NCBI GenBank assembly: GCA_003550325.1
Contig: QKWP01001096.1
Coordinates: 101,520-165,519, forward strand
Length of the DNA stretch: 64,000 nt
Direction: 5' to 3'
Origin: Gigaspora rosea
Lineage: Eukaryota; Glomeromycota; Glomeromycetes; Diversisporales; Gigasporaceae
Positions 1 through 11,744 of the stretch are shown here, piece after piece; position 1 is the stretch's first letter, and the number at the start of each line of letters is the position of its first letter. Under the pieces are notes generated by a model. That model did no database searches and was not told where the DNA came from. It was given only the letters and a program-made list of their open reading frames with translations. The translations under genes were made by a program, and so were the position numbers.

Positions 1-1163
1 TACTTATAACTTACAATTTAAATTGCATTTACTACCAAAAATCACTATAGAAACCATACAACATTCGAAAGAACATCTATAAACACTGTGCAAGAATAAT
101 AAAAAATAATCGTTAATCCCAAAACTCATTTAAAAGAGATTACTTTTACTATTCTCATAGTCCTAGTCACATATTAACTATATGTAAACTCTACATGCTG
201 AAATAATCGACCAGAAAATTTAAACATTACATGTAAGATCTAAATCTAGATAACTTTTACATACCGCTAAACATCCTAATAATGCAAAAACTTAAGCTAA
301 TACTCTTATCTACATAATCTGGGTATTATATTTAAAATATAAATAACAAAATTATTCCACGAGCTAAAGATCGAATCATGATAAAGGTCGAGATAGAGAT
401 AGAATTCAATTTAATTTTTTTTTTAAAAGCTTAAAAAGATAGTGAATAGTTCACTTAATTTTATTCTCCTATTAAACCATTGATGAATTCGAATTTATTA
501 ATAATAAACATCACATTTATCCCACATTACGCATTCTCTAATTTTATGTGATAAATTCTTTCGTATATATTAGTTAACACGTAATCTTCTTTAACAAAAT
601 TTTTTTCGTTTTCTAATATTATTAAAATGATAATACTTTAAGCCTATATAATTTGATAAGTTCGTTATAAAAAATAATCACAAATTGACCAATAATAGTT
701 AACCAATCAGGCAAATCCTATTTATGATAGTCACTTACACATTAACGCCCACTTACATTATGAAAATCGGGAAACCATCAGCCAATGCCTCGTATTAGAT
801 ACACAACGTCTTACGTTAATACCCAGCATAACATCTTGTCTATTTCTGAAACTATATCCTTTCACTTCTATTATACATAAATCATATCTATAATCACAAA
901 TCAATAAAAGACTTATCCCGTTATATCAGACCAAATCATTCAAATTTAAAAAAACTTGAACTTATTAGTAATGTTTAACATGCCCAATATTAAATCATAC
1001 CTGGCGGCGAAGCCGCCACATGATCATGTGCTAGTTACCATAAGTATTTTATCATACGTTTCACCATTAAATTTTAAGACTAGACATTCCGAGCATTTTT
1101 ACTTCTGGTTTTCATGAATCCGTTCAAATCCCTTGCTCCTAATTATAAAATATAGATCCAGTC
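1..1163. other. AT-rich intergenic stretch, no gene seen
   Basis: No reading frame with recognisable protein similarity was found on either strand. The only structured element is a short GC-rich hairpin near 1003-1019 (tggcggc-gaa-gccgcca), followed at once by the palindrome catgatcatg. This is conspicuous in otherwise AT-rich DNA, but its function is unknown. Confidence 0.6.
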
Positions 1164-3502
1164 ATGATTAATGCAAATAGTATATATAATGAAAAAGAGG
1201 AATTTGAGAGGTATTTGAAATCTGCTGAAGGTGGCAATTCGAATGGACAATTCAATGTTGGAAACTGCTATAGAGAAGGCAAAGGAACAGCTAAGGATGG
1301 GATTAAGGCATTTGAATGGTATTTGAAATCTGCTGAAGGTGGCAATTCGAATGGACAATGCAGTCTTGGAGTCTGCTACGTAAAAGGCATAGGCACAGCT
1401 AAGGATGAAATTAAGGCATTCGAATGGTATTTGAAATCTGCTGAAGGTGGCAATACTCATGGGCAATGCCATCTTGGAAACTGCTATGAAAAGGCTTAGA
1501 CACGGATAAGGATGAAATTAAAGCATTTGAATGGTATTTGAAATCTGCTGAAGGTGGCAATTCGGATGGACAATCCAATCTTGGAGTCTGCTTTGAAAGT
1601 GATGTAGGCACAACCAAGGATGAAAATAAGGCATTTGAATGGTATTTGAAATCTGCTGAAGGTGGCAATTCGGATGGACAATTCAATCTTGGAGTCTGCT
1701 TTGAAAATGGTGTAGGCACAACCAAGGATGAAATTAAGGCATTTGAATGGTATTTAAAATCTGCTGAAGGTGGCAATTCGGATGGACAATTTAATCTTGG
1801 AATCTTCTTTAAAAATGGTGTAGGAACAACCAAAGATGAAATTAAGGCATTTGAATGGTATTTGAAATCTGCTGAAGGTGGCAATTCGGATGGACAGTGC
1901 AATATTGGAGTATGCTATCAATATGGTGCAGGCACAACCAAGGATGAAATTAAGGCATTTGAATGGTATTTGAAATCTGCTGAAGGTGGCAATTCTGAAG
2001 GTCAAAATAGTCTCGGGTTCTGCTACTACCATGGCATAGGCACAACCAAGGATGAAAAAAAAGGCATTTGAATGGTTTTTAAAATCTGCTGAAGATGGCA
2101 ATTCTGAAGGTCAAAATAGTCTCGGGTTCTGCTTCCACTTTGGCATAGGCACAGCCAAGGATGAAAAAAAGGCATTTAAATGGTATTTAAAATCTGCTAA
2201 AGGTGGTAATTTTACAGCACAAAATAATATTGGATACTGCTATGAAAAAGGCATCGGCATAACCAAAGATGATAACAAAGCATTTGAATGGTATTTAAAA
2301 TCTGCTGAAAATGGTTGTGATGAAAGTCAGTATAAAGTTATCGAGATGGTATTGGAACATTTCCTAACCAAGAAAAGGCTATTGAATGGTTGCAAAAAGC
2401 AAAGAGTAATGAATATCGGCGAAAAACTAATTACAAAAATGTTGACGACGATTTTTTGAAAAGATTTTCGTCTGAAAATAATTTATCAATGTCATTTATT
2501 CCATTTAGTGAATTTGAAATTATAGAAAAGATCGGAGAAGGAGGGTTTGCAACTGTTTATACTGCCAATTGGACGCACGAAATTTCATACGGCACTAGAA
2601 AAGAAATTGTTGCACTTAAATTATTTAGTGGACCAAAAAATAGTTACAAAGAATTTATGAAAGAGGTAATTGTTTAATATAACAAATACACTTATGAAAT
2701 TTTATTATTCGAAAATTTTATTAATATTAATAATTTTTTAAAGTTAATTGCATATTCTAAAATTGGATCGAAAAGTCTCACATTTTTGCAATGTTTTGGA
2801 GTATCGAAAGATGAAACTAACAATAAATATATTTTAGTTATGCAACACGCAGAAAAGGGATCATTACGCAATAATCTTGAAGAAATTGCAAAAATGAAAT
2901 GGAAGGAAAAATTAGAATTGTTAACTTACATTGCATTAGATCTTCAATTAATTCATTCGCATGATATTATTCATTGTGATTTACATAGTGGAAATATATT
3001 TCAAAGTAAATTACATAATGCGTATATTGGTGATTTAGGACTTGCAATTGCAATTAATAAAACTTTAGATACGGATTCTAAAGGAATTTATGGAATTTGG
3101 CCATACATAGCTCCAGAGATTTTACGTAATGAAAGCAGGTTTACTAAAGCATCAGATATTTATTCATTTGGAATGATTATGTGGGAAATATCTTCAGGAA
3201 GGATTGTATTTTCCGAATATAAAGATTCACCTATGAACATTTGTGTTGGATTTAAGCCAACTGTTATTAAAGGTACAGGAAAGTGCTATGTAGAACTTTT
3301 AGAAAGTTGTTGGAACGATAATCCAGAAAAACGACCATCTGCTTCAAAAATTTATGAAACTATTTTAAATTGGAAAAAGAATTCAAAAATTTTAGACGAA
3401 TTTTTAAAATCTGATGAAGAAATGGTAATTGAAAATAAAAATAATACTGCTAACAATATAATCTATGGCAGTAAATTTATTTCATATGATAGCATCCCTT
3501 GA
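1164..3502 (+). CDS. Sel1-repeat protein fused to a protein kinase domain (frame-disrupted)
   Basis: The N-terminal half is about eleven Sel1-like repeats of exactly 36 residues (108 bp, 1204-2340), with the pattern AFEWYLKSAEGGNSxGQ, then LG-C-G-GT-KDE. Such repeats form alpha-helical solenoids that scaffold protein contacts. The C-terminal half is a Ser/Thr or TKL-like kinase: glycine loop GEGGFATV and VALK lysine before the intron, then HCDLHSGN catalytic loop, DLGL (in place of DFG), APE, and ASDIYSFGMIMWEI. A 78-bp GT-AG intron at 2666-2743 joins in phase 0. The frame is broken near 1489-1492 (one A missing), at 2055-2062 (one A extra) and near 2335-2342 (a small deletion between a Sel1 unit and the linker). 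The kinase itself is intact in frame. ATG at 1164 is the first in frame. Sel1/kinase combinations are expanded in Rhizophagus (family knowledge). It may be a functional gene with sequence errors or a young pseudogene. Confidence 0.85.
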
Positions 3503-3955
3503 AGATGTTCCAGGTTGGTGCCGCATTAAGAATTTGTGCAAATTATTTATACTGTGATTTATCCAATAAATTTTTACAAATTATAATAATAAAATTAGAA
3601 ATTTTAATAGCCATTTCTCACAGATGTCTGAAAGTTAGTTCTAATTAATTTGTGTTCTATTTCAAAAAGTACGTTCTTTGTTTCTTCATATCTTTCTGTC
3701 TATAGTATTGTAATTCGAATTCAAATAATTATTCTCATGCTTTTTTCATATTATTTTTCATATTATTTTTCATATTATTTTGTATATCATTTTATATATT
3801 ATTCTTATATTGTTTTTTAAACTATTTTTTCAAATTGTTTTTTTTTTACAGACAAAAACAATAGTAATTCATCAATGTTCCAATTAAATACTTGAAATAA
3901 TTAAGTAACACAAACTTTAAGATGCTTAGTCAATAATTCAAAATAGATATCAAAA
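3503..3955. other. Intergenic, T-rich
   Basis: This is the 3' flank of the Sel1-kinase gene. A T-rich, strand-asymmetric block at about 3735-3850 carries repeats of a catattatttt-like unit. No gene was seen. Confidence 0.5.
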
Positions 3956-3956
3956 A

Positions 3957-4213
3957 CAGTTGAATCTTTCAAATCCGATAATCTGTAAAATCTGATAAAA
4001 TTAATCTATCAAGTCAATATGAAACTAATAGTTTGTAATGATTTCAAATCCGATAACCTTTAATAATGATACAAATCTTGTCCACCTTGCATACCGATTT
4101 GGTGAGGTTTAACTATTTAGATTCATATAGCAGAAACAGATTTGTAGATTAATTTTTTATCAGATTTGACAGGTTTTCGGTGTTGACAAGATCGGTTTTG
4201 GAGGTTCAACAGT
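3957..4213. mobile_element. MITE with CAGTTGAA-type inverted ends (Tc1/mariner-pogo-like)
   Basis: The left end starts cagttgaatctttcaaatc. The right end, read as its reverse complement, starts ctgttgaacctccaaaacc. Both lead into a shared inner block (ctgtnaaatctgataaaa, then ttaatcta), giving imperfect terminal inverted repeats of roughly 60-70 bp. A diverged second copy lies at 37379-37562. CAGTTGAA-like termini and a TA next to the right end suggest a Tc1/mariner relative, but no transposase is present. Class assignment is inference. Confidence 0.5.
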
Positions 4214-6203
4214 ATAATTAATATATTTAGTTTATTTCTTTAATGCAGTATGCACTAGTTATTCATGCTAGCTACTATTTAATATTATGCTTCTCCATTT
4301 ACCGGACTATAACTTCAAGGAAAAAAAATCCTAACCATATTAGAATAAACTTTTTCATATAGCATAACGAGTTAATTCTTAGCCGGGATTGAGATAATTT
4401 TAGCCCATGACCGACATAATTATTATAGAACAATTATAATGTGGTAAATGTTTTCAACTTTTAATTTTTTTTTTTTAGTCAATACCCAATGCTCATTCAT
4501 TTTACTAACAAACTAAGCATAGCCTAAAAATCAATTACTTTAATCAATAATGTTAATACTCGTATATATAACTTTATTTTTCCTTTATTATGTAGCATTA
4601 AAAAAAAAATAATCATCCAAATATTATTACAACCTTACTAACATTATATGCTTGCTTTCATGAAAAAACTTTTGCGATTTGAATATTTTAAAAAATAGTA
4701 AAGCTGAAACACGATAAATTGCTATTTTATTTTAAAATCGGTGAAAATACATCGATATAAAATAATGTTACATTAAGGACATTTGAAATAATCTATAATT
4801 TACCTATTATATCGCCAATTGGACAATAAGCGAACTTGTCATTAATAAGCATGTTGAGATAGTTCGAGTTTAAATATATAAGATTCAAATATTAATGTAG
4901 ATTTTATAAATGTCAAAGCAAATGAATTAAAATAAATATTTGAAAGTATTATTTACATAGTTTGACATTCTTAAATGATTTTCCTTACGTTGCTTCTAAA
5001 TATTAGTTAAGTTATTCGAATACCGCAAGTATTTTTTGTTTAGAGAGTATGTTTGCTTATAAACCGTTTTATCTTGAGGTATAAAAGTTGAGAGTAGAAA
5101 TTTGTTTCTATGTAAATTTACATCACGTACACTGACCTGACATTTTGAATTTTGATTTATAAACCTGATTTTTAACTTCCTTATATATGCTAACTTTCAA
5201 ATCTCACAATAAATGCCGTTTGTCATATGCTGTATAAAATTTTAATTGATCCAATTAAATTCTAAGGTTTTTATAAAGTTGATGTAGAGGCCTTTGTTGA
5301 AATATTTAAGAAATAATGTGGTCATTATGTAAGTTGAAAAATATTTATTTACTGCTAAATTCTAAGATTATTCTGTTGGCTCAGTTTTATCGATTTGTGA
5401 TATATATGCAGTATATATATTTATTACATATTTTTTTTAATCTTGTGATAGAATAAAATTGCTTTAGATATAATAAATTCTATATAATGTATGATTAATT
5501 ATTTTCAAACTTAAAATTTAATATAAATTTTGCTTAATCAAACGTTTAAATTTAACTCGCAAAGTTGTCCTTGAATGACAAATATCATAATCGTAGCTAG
5601 TAGACATTGAAGAAATTAGCAATCATAATAATAAGTATTTGGTAGTTTTTGATAGGAACATTTCACCAAGAAACAAAAATCTAATATATGTTTTTTTAAG
5701 TTCGAAATATTTACTAAAAATCAGTAAGGGGATGCAACTCTAAAAAAAATTCCAAATTTGGCATTACAATATTAATAAGGTTTTACCATCACAATACAAT
5801 TACAGGGACTTCACGAATTAGTTGACGGATTTTTTTAAAGTTTTATTATTTGAGAGTTTCCGAATTAATGAAAATATGTGACATATGATTTTTGTTAAAA
5901 TATACTTTTTTACATAATCACTTTCCATTAAATGCTTATCAAAAAACGCTAATTTTGCCACCAATTACGTCTATTTAATTTTCTGATTTAGAATTTTGAA
6001 AAAGAAAACAGGAACTTTTAAAATCACACTTATTTCGAAATAAATTATTCTGAAACCTCCTATTGTGTATGGAATGTGATAAAATTAGTAAGTACAATAT
6101 TTCGCAGTATATGTATACATTATTCAGCAAAAATTTTTGAAAACGGTAAATTGGTTCAACTGGGTAAATTACCGTTATTCATAAATTTGCCGAATTATGG
6201 TGT
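4214..6203. other. Intergenic, no gene seen
   Basis: Two kilobases of AT-rich DNA without supported coding sequence, RNA gene or clear repeat structure. Confidence 0.5.
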
Positions 6204-6211
6204 TATCCGAC

Positions 6212-7070
6212 TAGAGATGTGCGAATGCAGGTTTTTTGGCTTTGCATTGCATAAAGCGACATTATGCAGCATGATGCAATCCTGCATTTTTAAACTGTAT
6301 AATTACTTTATTAACTTTTAATTAAGAACAATACGTAATAGTATATAACTAATTATACCATTTTCAAATTGCTAAAATCAGCAAATTTTATATATTACAT
6401 ATTACATGGAATCTGAGAATCAGAAATTCAATATGAAATATGAAAAATCTAATATTATCTATGTATTTTCAAACCCTGTAAAAAGACTAGTCATCAGGAA
6501 GTTTGAAATGTGTTAAATAATACTATTAAAGATGTTGCTTTTTTTTGGTTAACAATTTTTATTAATAAAATTAGTGTTAAACAATGGAAAATATATTAAA
6601 TAACTTTAAATTAAACACTAGTTATTCAATGGCAAACTAAGTTATTTAACGTGTTTTTTGTTGTATAATATTAATTTTACTAATAATATAGTTAACCAAT
6701 AATGGGTTTGTTAAACAATATTTGTAACTGTATTATATGACATCTTTCAAATTTCCTGTGCTGACAAAAGAATAAAAAAAGGTAAGCTTGCTGGTTATAG
6801 CAGAATCAGGAGACTATAGTATATGACAGTAGAGGATAGATCAAGAAATTTATTTGCTAAAAACTATTGTATAAGATTGGAAAAGAATGTATATAATTCA
6901 TAAGCTCGGTTTTAAAATATTGTTAGAATAAAAACAAATTACATAATCTTAATTGAATCAAAATTATATAATAATCTCTATCGCATATTCAAAAATTACA
7001 ATTCTTACTACATTATGTGACATTATGCATTGCATAATGTAGTATGCATAATGCAAAAGACACATTTCTA
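6212..7070. mobile_element. Non-autonomous hAT-type element with perfect 8-bp TSD
   Basis: The element starts tagagatgtgc and ends with the inverse of tagaaatgtgt. It is flanked by the identical 8-bp duplication tatccgac at 6204-6211 and 7071-7078. An 8-bp duplication with a TAGAGATG-type end is the hallmark of the hAT superfamily. The termini are rich in gcattatgcat palindromic tracts. The 859-bp interior contains no transposase, so movement would depend on an autonomous relative. Confidence 0.8.
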
Positions 7071-7353
7071 TATCCGACAATCTATGATCATGATTTGTAG
7101 AGAGTTGCCAGTTGAGTTTTAATTTGAGTAAATGTGATTATTTCGTAACTCATGAAAAAGTATCAGGAAGAAATAAATTTATAATTCTAAGAGTTTTTCG
7201 GAAAATGTGTAATACTTTCATTTATCAGGGATGTAATATATGCAATAAGAATTTTTAAATTATGCATACAGTATATTAAAATCTGCGATTTGCTGATGAT
7301 TAAAAATAAAAAGTGTGATTTAATGCTTTTTGCTTAAAAAGAAAATAAGCCAC

Positions 7354-7694
7354 ACTGACCATCATATCACATGAGCATTTTTATAATAAAACATAATAAA
7401 AATTGAAAATTTGCTCTATGTAAAAAAATTTTTCTAAATATTTTTTTTGTACTATTATAAAATTCATTGTTGTGGTCTTCAAAACAATTTGAAATTAATT
7501 TTTTCGATTAGACGAGAAATTTTTAAAAAATCAGAAAAAATAATTTTTGAAGACCACAATCAAAGAATTTTATAATAGTACAACTAAAATTTTAGAATTT
7601 TTTTTATAATAAATTTTTACATCAAGCGAAAATTTCAATTTTACTATGTTTTATTATAAAAAATGAATATGATGCAGAACATATGATGGCCAGT
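7354..7694. mobile_element. Foldback MITE with ~145-bp inverted arms
   Basis: The left arm starts actgaccatcatat. The right arm, reverse-complemented, starts actggccatcatat. The arms stay similar through shared blocks such as ttataataaaaca and gtggtcttcaaaa up to a ~50-bp loop near 7500-7550. There is no coding sequence. A target duplication could not be assigned. Confidence 0.7.
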
Positions 7695-8000
7695 TATTTT
7701 ACCTCGTAAAAAAACTTTCGATGTTTTAAAAACAGTGCTCAACTAAAAAAGTAATTATTCGTTTATTATTTATTTAAAAACTCGTTCAACTAAATTTGTA
7801 GTTAGCGACATTACCTTAATTAATAATTTAAATTAATATCAGTTAATATTCTTTGAACTATTAAAATGAATGTATTTATTTTACATTTTATTGATACACT
7901 TTTCTTACACTTTTCTTACACTTAACATATTGCTATATTAATTTATTTTGTACTTCAACATATTACTAAATATACTGCTCAACAATTATTATTTCTTCTT

Positions 8001-10185
8001 TAGGCCGCTCCAATTTAAATCTATGTTTAACATAACCCCCCCCTCTAGATTGAGCAAATTATGGGGGGAGTTAAACAACATATATATATATAACTTTTAG
8101 ATTCAAATTTCAATTTTCATATTACTAAAATGAACCCATACAGAAAGATCACCAAAATTAGAGTAGCTGCATGATACAGTCATGCTAAACCTAGGAACAT
8201 TATATAAGTTAGTTAGAATTAATTAGTAAAATTTTATGAATCATAAGATTTTATAGAATTTTATTAATAAAATTTTATAAAATCTTATTATACACAAATT
8301 TTTATTAATTAATTCTAACTTTATGCACTAAGTAAACATGTACAGCACCTAAAAATACATCAAATCGGCAGGGTTAGTTTTATTTTACTTGAAATTTGGA
8401 GAATAGATGCATAATTTTGGATTTTTGATCAAAAAAGTCAAATTTAAGCATCTTTTCTCCAAATTTCAAGTAAAATAAAAACAATTCTGCCGATTTAATG
8501 TATTTTTAGGTTCTAAATAAGTTTAATTAGTGCATATAGTTAGAATTAATTAGTAAAACTTTGTGAATCATAAGATTTTATAGAATTTTATTAATAAAAT
8601 TTTATAAAATCTTATAATACACAAATTTTTATTAATTAATTCTAACTTTATGCACTAAGTAAACATGTACAGCACCTAAAAATACATCAAATCGGCAGGG
8701 TTAGTTTTATTTTACTTGAAATTTGGAGAATAGATGCATAATTTTGAATTTTTGATCAAAAAAGTCAAATTTAAGCATCTTTTCTCCAAATTTCAAGTAA
8801 AATAAAAACAATACTGCCGATTTAATGTATTTTTAGGCTCTGAACAAGTTTACCTAGTGAAATAAGTTAGAATTAATTAGTAAAATTTTATGAATCATAA
8901 GATTATATAGAATTTTATTAATAAAATTCTATAAAATCTTATAATTCACAAAATTTTACTAATTAATTCTAACTTTATGCACTAAGTAAACTTGTAGAGC
9001 ACCTAAAAATACATCAAATCGGCAGGGTTAGTTTTATTTTACTTGAAATTTGGATAATAGATGCATAATTTTGGATTTTTGATCAAAAAAGTCAAATTTA
9101 AGCATCTTTTCTCCAAATTTCAAGTAAAATAAAAACAAGACTGCCGATTTAATGTATTTTTAGGTTCTGAACAAGTTTACCTAGTGAATTAAGTTAGAAT
9201 TAATTAGTAAAATTTTATGAATCATAAGATTTTATAGAATTTTATTAATAAAATTCTATAAAATCTTATGATTCACAAAATTTTACTAATTAATTCTAAC
9301 TTAATGCACTAAGTAAACTTGTTCAGCACCTAAAAATACATTAAATCGGCAGGGTTGTTTTTATTTTACTTGAAATTTGGAGAAAAGATGCTTAAATTTG
9401 ACTTTTTTGATCAAAAATCCAAAATTATGCATCTATTTTCCAAATTTCAAGTAAAATAAAAATAACACTGCCAATTTGATGCATTTTTAGAAGCTGTACA
9501 TGTTTACTTAGTGCATAAAGTTAGAATTAATAATTAATAAAAATTTGTGTATACTAAGATTTTATAAAATTTTATTAATAAAATTCTATAAAATCTTATC
9601 ATTCATAAATTTTACTAATTAATTCTAACTTATTTCACTAGGTAAACTTGTTCAGAGCCTAAAAATACATTAAATCGGCAGAATTGTTTTTATTTTACTT
9701 GAAATTTGGAGAAAAGATGCTTAAATTTGACTTTTTTGATCAAAATCCAAAATTATGCATCTATTCTCCAAATTTTAAGTAAAATAAAAATAACTCTGCT
9801 GATTTGATGCATTTTTAGAAACTGAATATGTTTACTTAGTGCAAGTTAGAATTAATTAATAAAAATTTGTGTATTATAAGATTTTATAAAATTTTACTAT
9901 TAAAATCTTATGATTCATAAAATTTTACTAATTAATTCTAACTTCATGCACTAAGTAAACTTGTCAGCACCAAAAAATAAATATAAGTATATTCAGACTC
10001 AGACCAGTCTGTATAAAATTTAGAGTCTGAGTCTGGTCCGATCCTGGACCGGACCTGGACCGGACCTATTCCGATCCTGGCCGGACCCAAAAAGGACCTA
10101 ATCATTTGTTATTTAAGTCCCCCCCCCAAAAAAAATTTTAAACTTGTAATGTTAAACAAAGAATTAAATTGGAGTGGCCTTAGCA
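8001..10185. repeat. Composite inverted-repeat element bounded by AGGCC-RCTCCAATTTAA ends
   Basis: The left boundary (about 8003-8031) reads aggccgctccaatttaa followed by a gtttaaca motif. The right boundary (about 10152-10184) is the reverse complement of aggccactccaatttaa with the same gtttaaca motif. C-tracts (8 and 10 C) lie inside each end. The inverted ends enclose the 327-bp palindromic array and a GGTCC-rich stub at about 10030-10100. That stub resembles the ends of the hAT elements at 29821 and 44927. No protein is encoded. Whether the whole interval moved as one unit is inference. Confidence 0.5.
8211..9943. repeat. 327-bp-period array of nested palindromes with a polarity switch
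   Basis: A ~110-bp palindrome A starts with agttagaattaatta and ends with its inverse. It occurs six times, beginning at 8211, 8538, 8865, 9192, 9519 and 9844 (spacings 327, 327, 327, 327, 325). Between copies lies a ~163-bp second palindrome B, bounded by cctaaaaatacat and its inverse. The centre of B is not symmetric, so B has an orientation: B1-B3 read gatgcataattttgg first, while B4-B5 read gatgcttaaatttgac first. The array is therefore itself an inverted repeat around the fourth A (9192-9301). The joints (gcactaagtaaac / gtttacttagtgc) are also inverted. No reading frame is present. Confidence 0.85.
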
Positions 10186-10903
10186 TATTAAAAATTAAAT
10201 TATTTCCACTTTAACATATTAAAAAATCAAATTATTTCGCACTTTAACGTACTACAAAATTATCACTCCATCATCATTCGGGTTTTATAATAGTCAAATG
10301 TATAGGCCAAATCAAGGTGATAATATTCTTAATGAGAATATATATATGACATTGATAAGATATAAATTATGTAAATGATTAAATTATGCGAATTAATGCG
10401 ATTTGGTTTAATCACATTAAATCAAATAATTTCCGTTTCTCTGATTTACATTTGCAATATTTCCAACATTTAAAGAAAAAGTCACATGAATACCGAGTTT
10501 TTCATTGAGAAAAAAGAGAATATGAATATTCTTCCAATTGTTAAAAAGGTAATTAAATCTAAAATTTTTTTAATAACTTCTCCATAATTATTTGACTTCA
10601 AGCCACTGAAGAAATTGTAAACTAGCATCTTAAGAGCATATTGTGTATTGTTTCTCATTTACTTAAAATATAATTGGTTATCCCCACCAAGGAGAAACAA
10701 ACAAAAACCCTTATAAACTCATTCCTTAACGTCCGAATGCCCACAGCCTCCCTAGCCCTACTTCAAATATACTGATATTCATAGAAACCTAAATTCGCTA
10801 AAATTATATTTCATCCTTAATAAAAAACAAAAATAAAAACAATAAAAGCCTCAACAAAGCATTAGACTAACTATAAAAGACAAAATCAAATATGATCTAC
10901 AAT
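10186..10903. other. Intergenic, no gene seen
   Basis: AT-rich DNA. Partially repeated ttaacatattaaaaa-like segments near 10160-10230 lie next to the composite element's right end. Nothing else was recognised. Confidence 0.4.
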
Positions 10904-11082
10904 TAGTGATTTGAAATGAAAAAATTTTCCTTAATCGGTTATTGATGTTCATTCATTTTCATTTCGGAACTTTGCTCATTTTTACATTTTGACAACCTAT
11001 TAAGCATTTACTCAACCAGTTACCCGAAATTTATACGGTTCGGGTTGGTTAACCGATTGTAGCCCAACGGTTCAAATCACTA
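10904..11082. mobile_element. 179-bp hAT-type MITE with perfect 8-bp TSD
   Basis: The ends are tagtgatttgaa and its inverse ttcaaatcacta. The inner block aatcggtta is also mirrored. The duplication tctacaat is present at 10896-10903 and 11083-11090. The size, TIR and 8-bp duplication fit a small hAT-derived MITE. Confidence 0.75.
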
Positions 11083-11227
11083 TCTACAATAAATTCAACT
11101 AATTTTTCTATAATGACCGCTTCATCACAAGCTTAACTCATCGTGTCAGAATTTGGAAGCTCAAAATGAAATCCACAAAAATCGATTTCATATGACATTA
11201 AACAAACATAAGCAAATCAATATTGAC

Positions 11228-11473
11228 ATATCTTAATTTATCATTAGATTAGCTCAGTATGCATGTGGCGGTACTGCACATCCAATGATTGAATTGAATA
11301 CGCCACCAAATAAAATCGAAGATATTGCACACAGATGGTTTCCTGTAAACCATACACTTCGTACTTTGTACTACGTTCCTCGTACAAGTCGTACTTCGTA
11401 CTATGTTCTTGGTACTTCGTACTTCAAACTACGTTCCTGGTACTCCTTTAGATTATATCCAAGAGCCTTGTAA
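11228..11473 (+). other. Short possible exon fragment plus a cgtacttcgtac microrepeat
   Basis: About 35 codons (QYACGGTAHPMIELN, then PPNKIEDIAHRWFPV) read like ordinary coding sequence after a possible acceptor tcattag at about 11249. The frame then runs into a degenerate ~14-bp tandem repeat of the type cttcgtactacgttc (about 11347-11445), which gives the low-complexity peptide RTSYYVLGTSY. I do not recognise a family and there is no visible upstream exon. A remnant or chance frame is equally possible. Confidence 0.25.
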
Positions 11474-11744
11474 CTATATAAATTAGTGAATTCTTGAGGA
11501 AGCAAGTTTATGTAATGATTATTTCTGTTGTTCTCGTATCATTATTGGAAACGAGAGAAAGATTATGTAATTCTTTTGTTTATGATTTTTCAGCTAAGCT
11601 ACTTAAGTTGGCTATGCTGTATAAACCAGTTATTTTACTGAGCCGATGTCAAAAATACGTAAATAAATAGTATTTAAAAACCACACTTTGCTAAAATATT
11701 AAATCTTGTGCATAGATTTCAAGAAAAATAAATCACTTTTCAAA

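Noticed and set aside
1411-2101. Long minus-strand frames opposite the Sel1 repeats
   Set aside because: Their internal repetition mirrors the 108-bp plus-strand repeat; they are antisense shadows.
6076-6321. 81-codon plus-strand open frame
   Set aside because: It crosses the left boundary and target duplication of the 6212-7070 hAT element and has no protein-like composition.
8211-9943. CRISPR-like array
   Set aside because: Units are 327 bp long, themselves palindromic, with no short repeat/unique spacer alternation, and the context is eukaryotic.
11030-11090. Possible tRNA T-arm (ggttcaaatcac)
   Set aside because: No cloverleaf can be drawn; the sequence is the right end of the 10904-11082 MITE.
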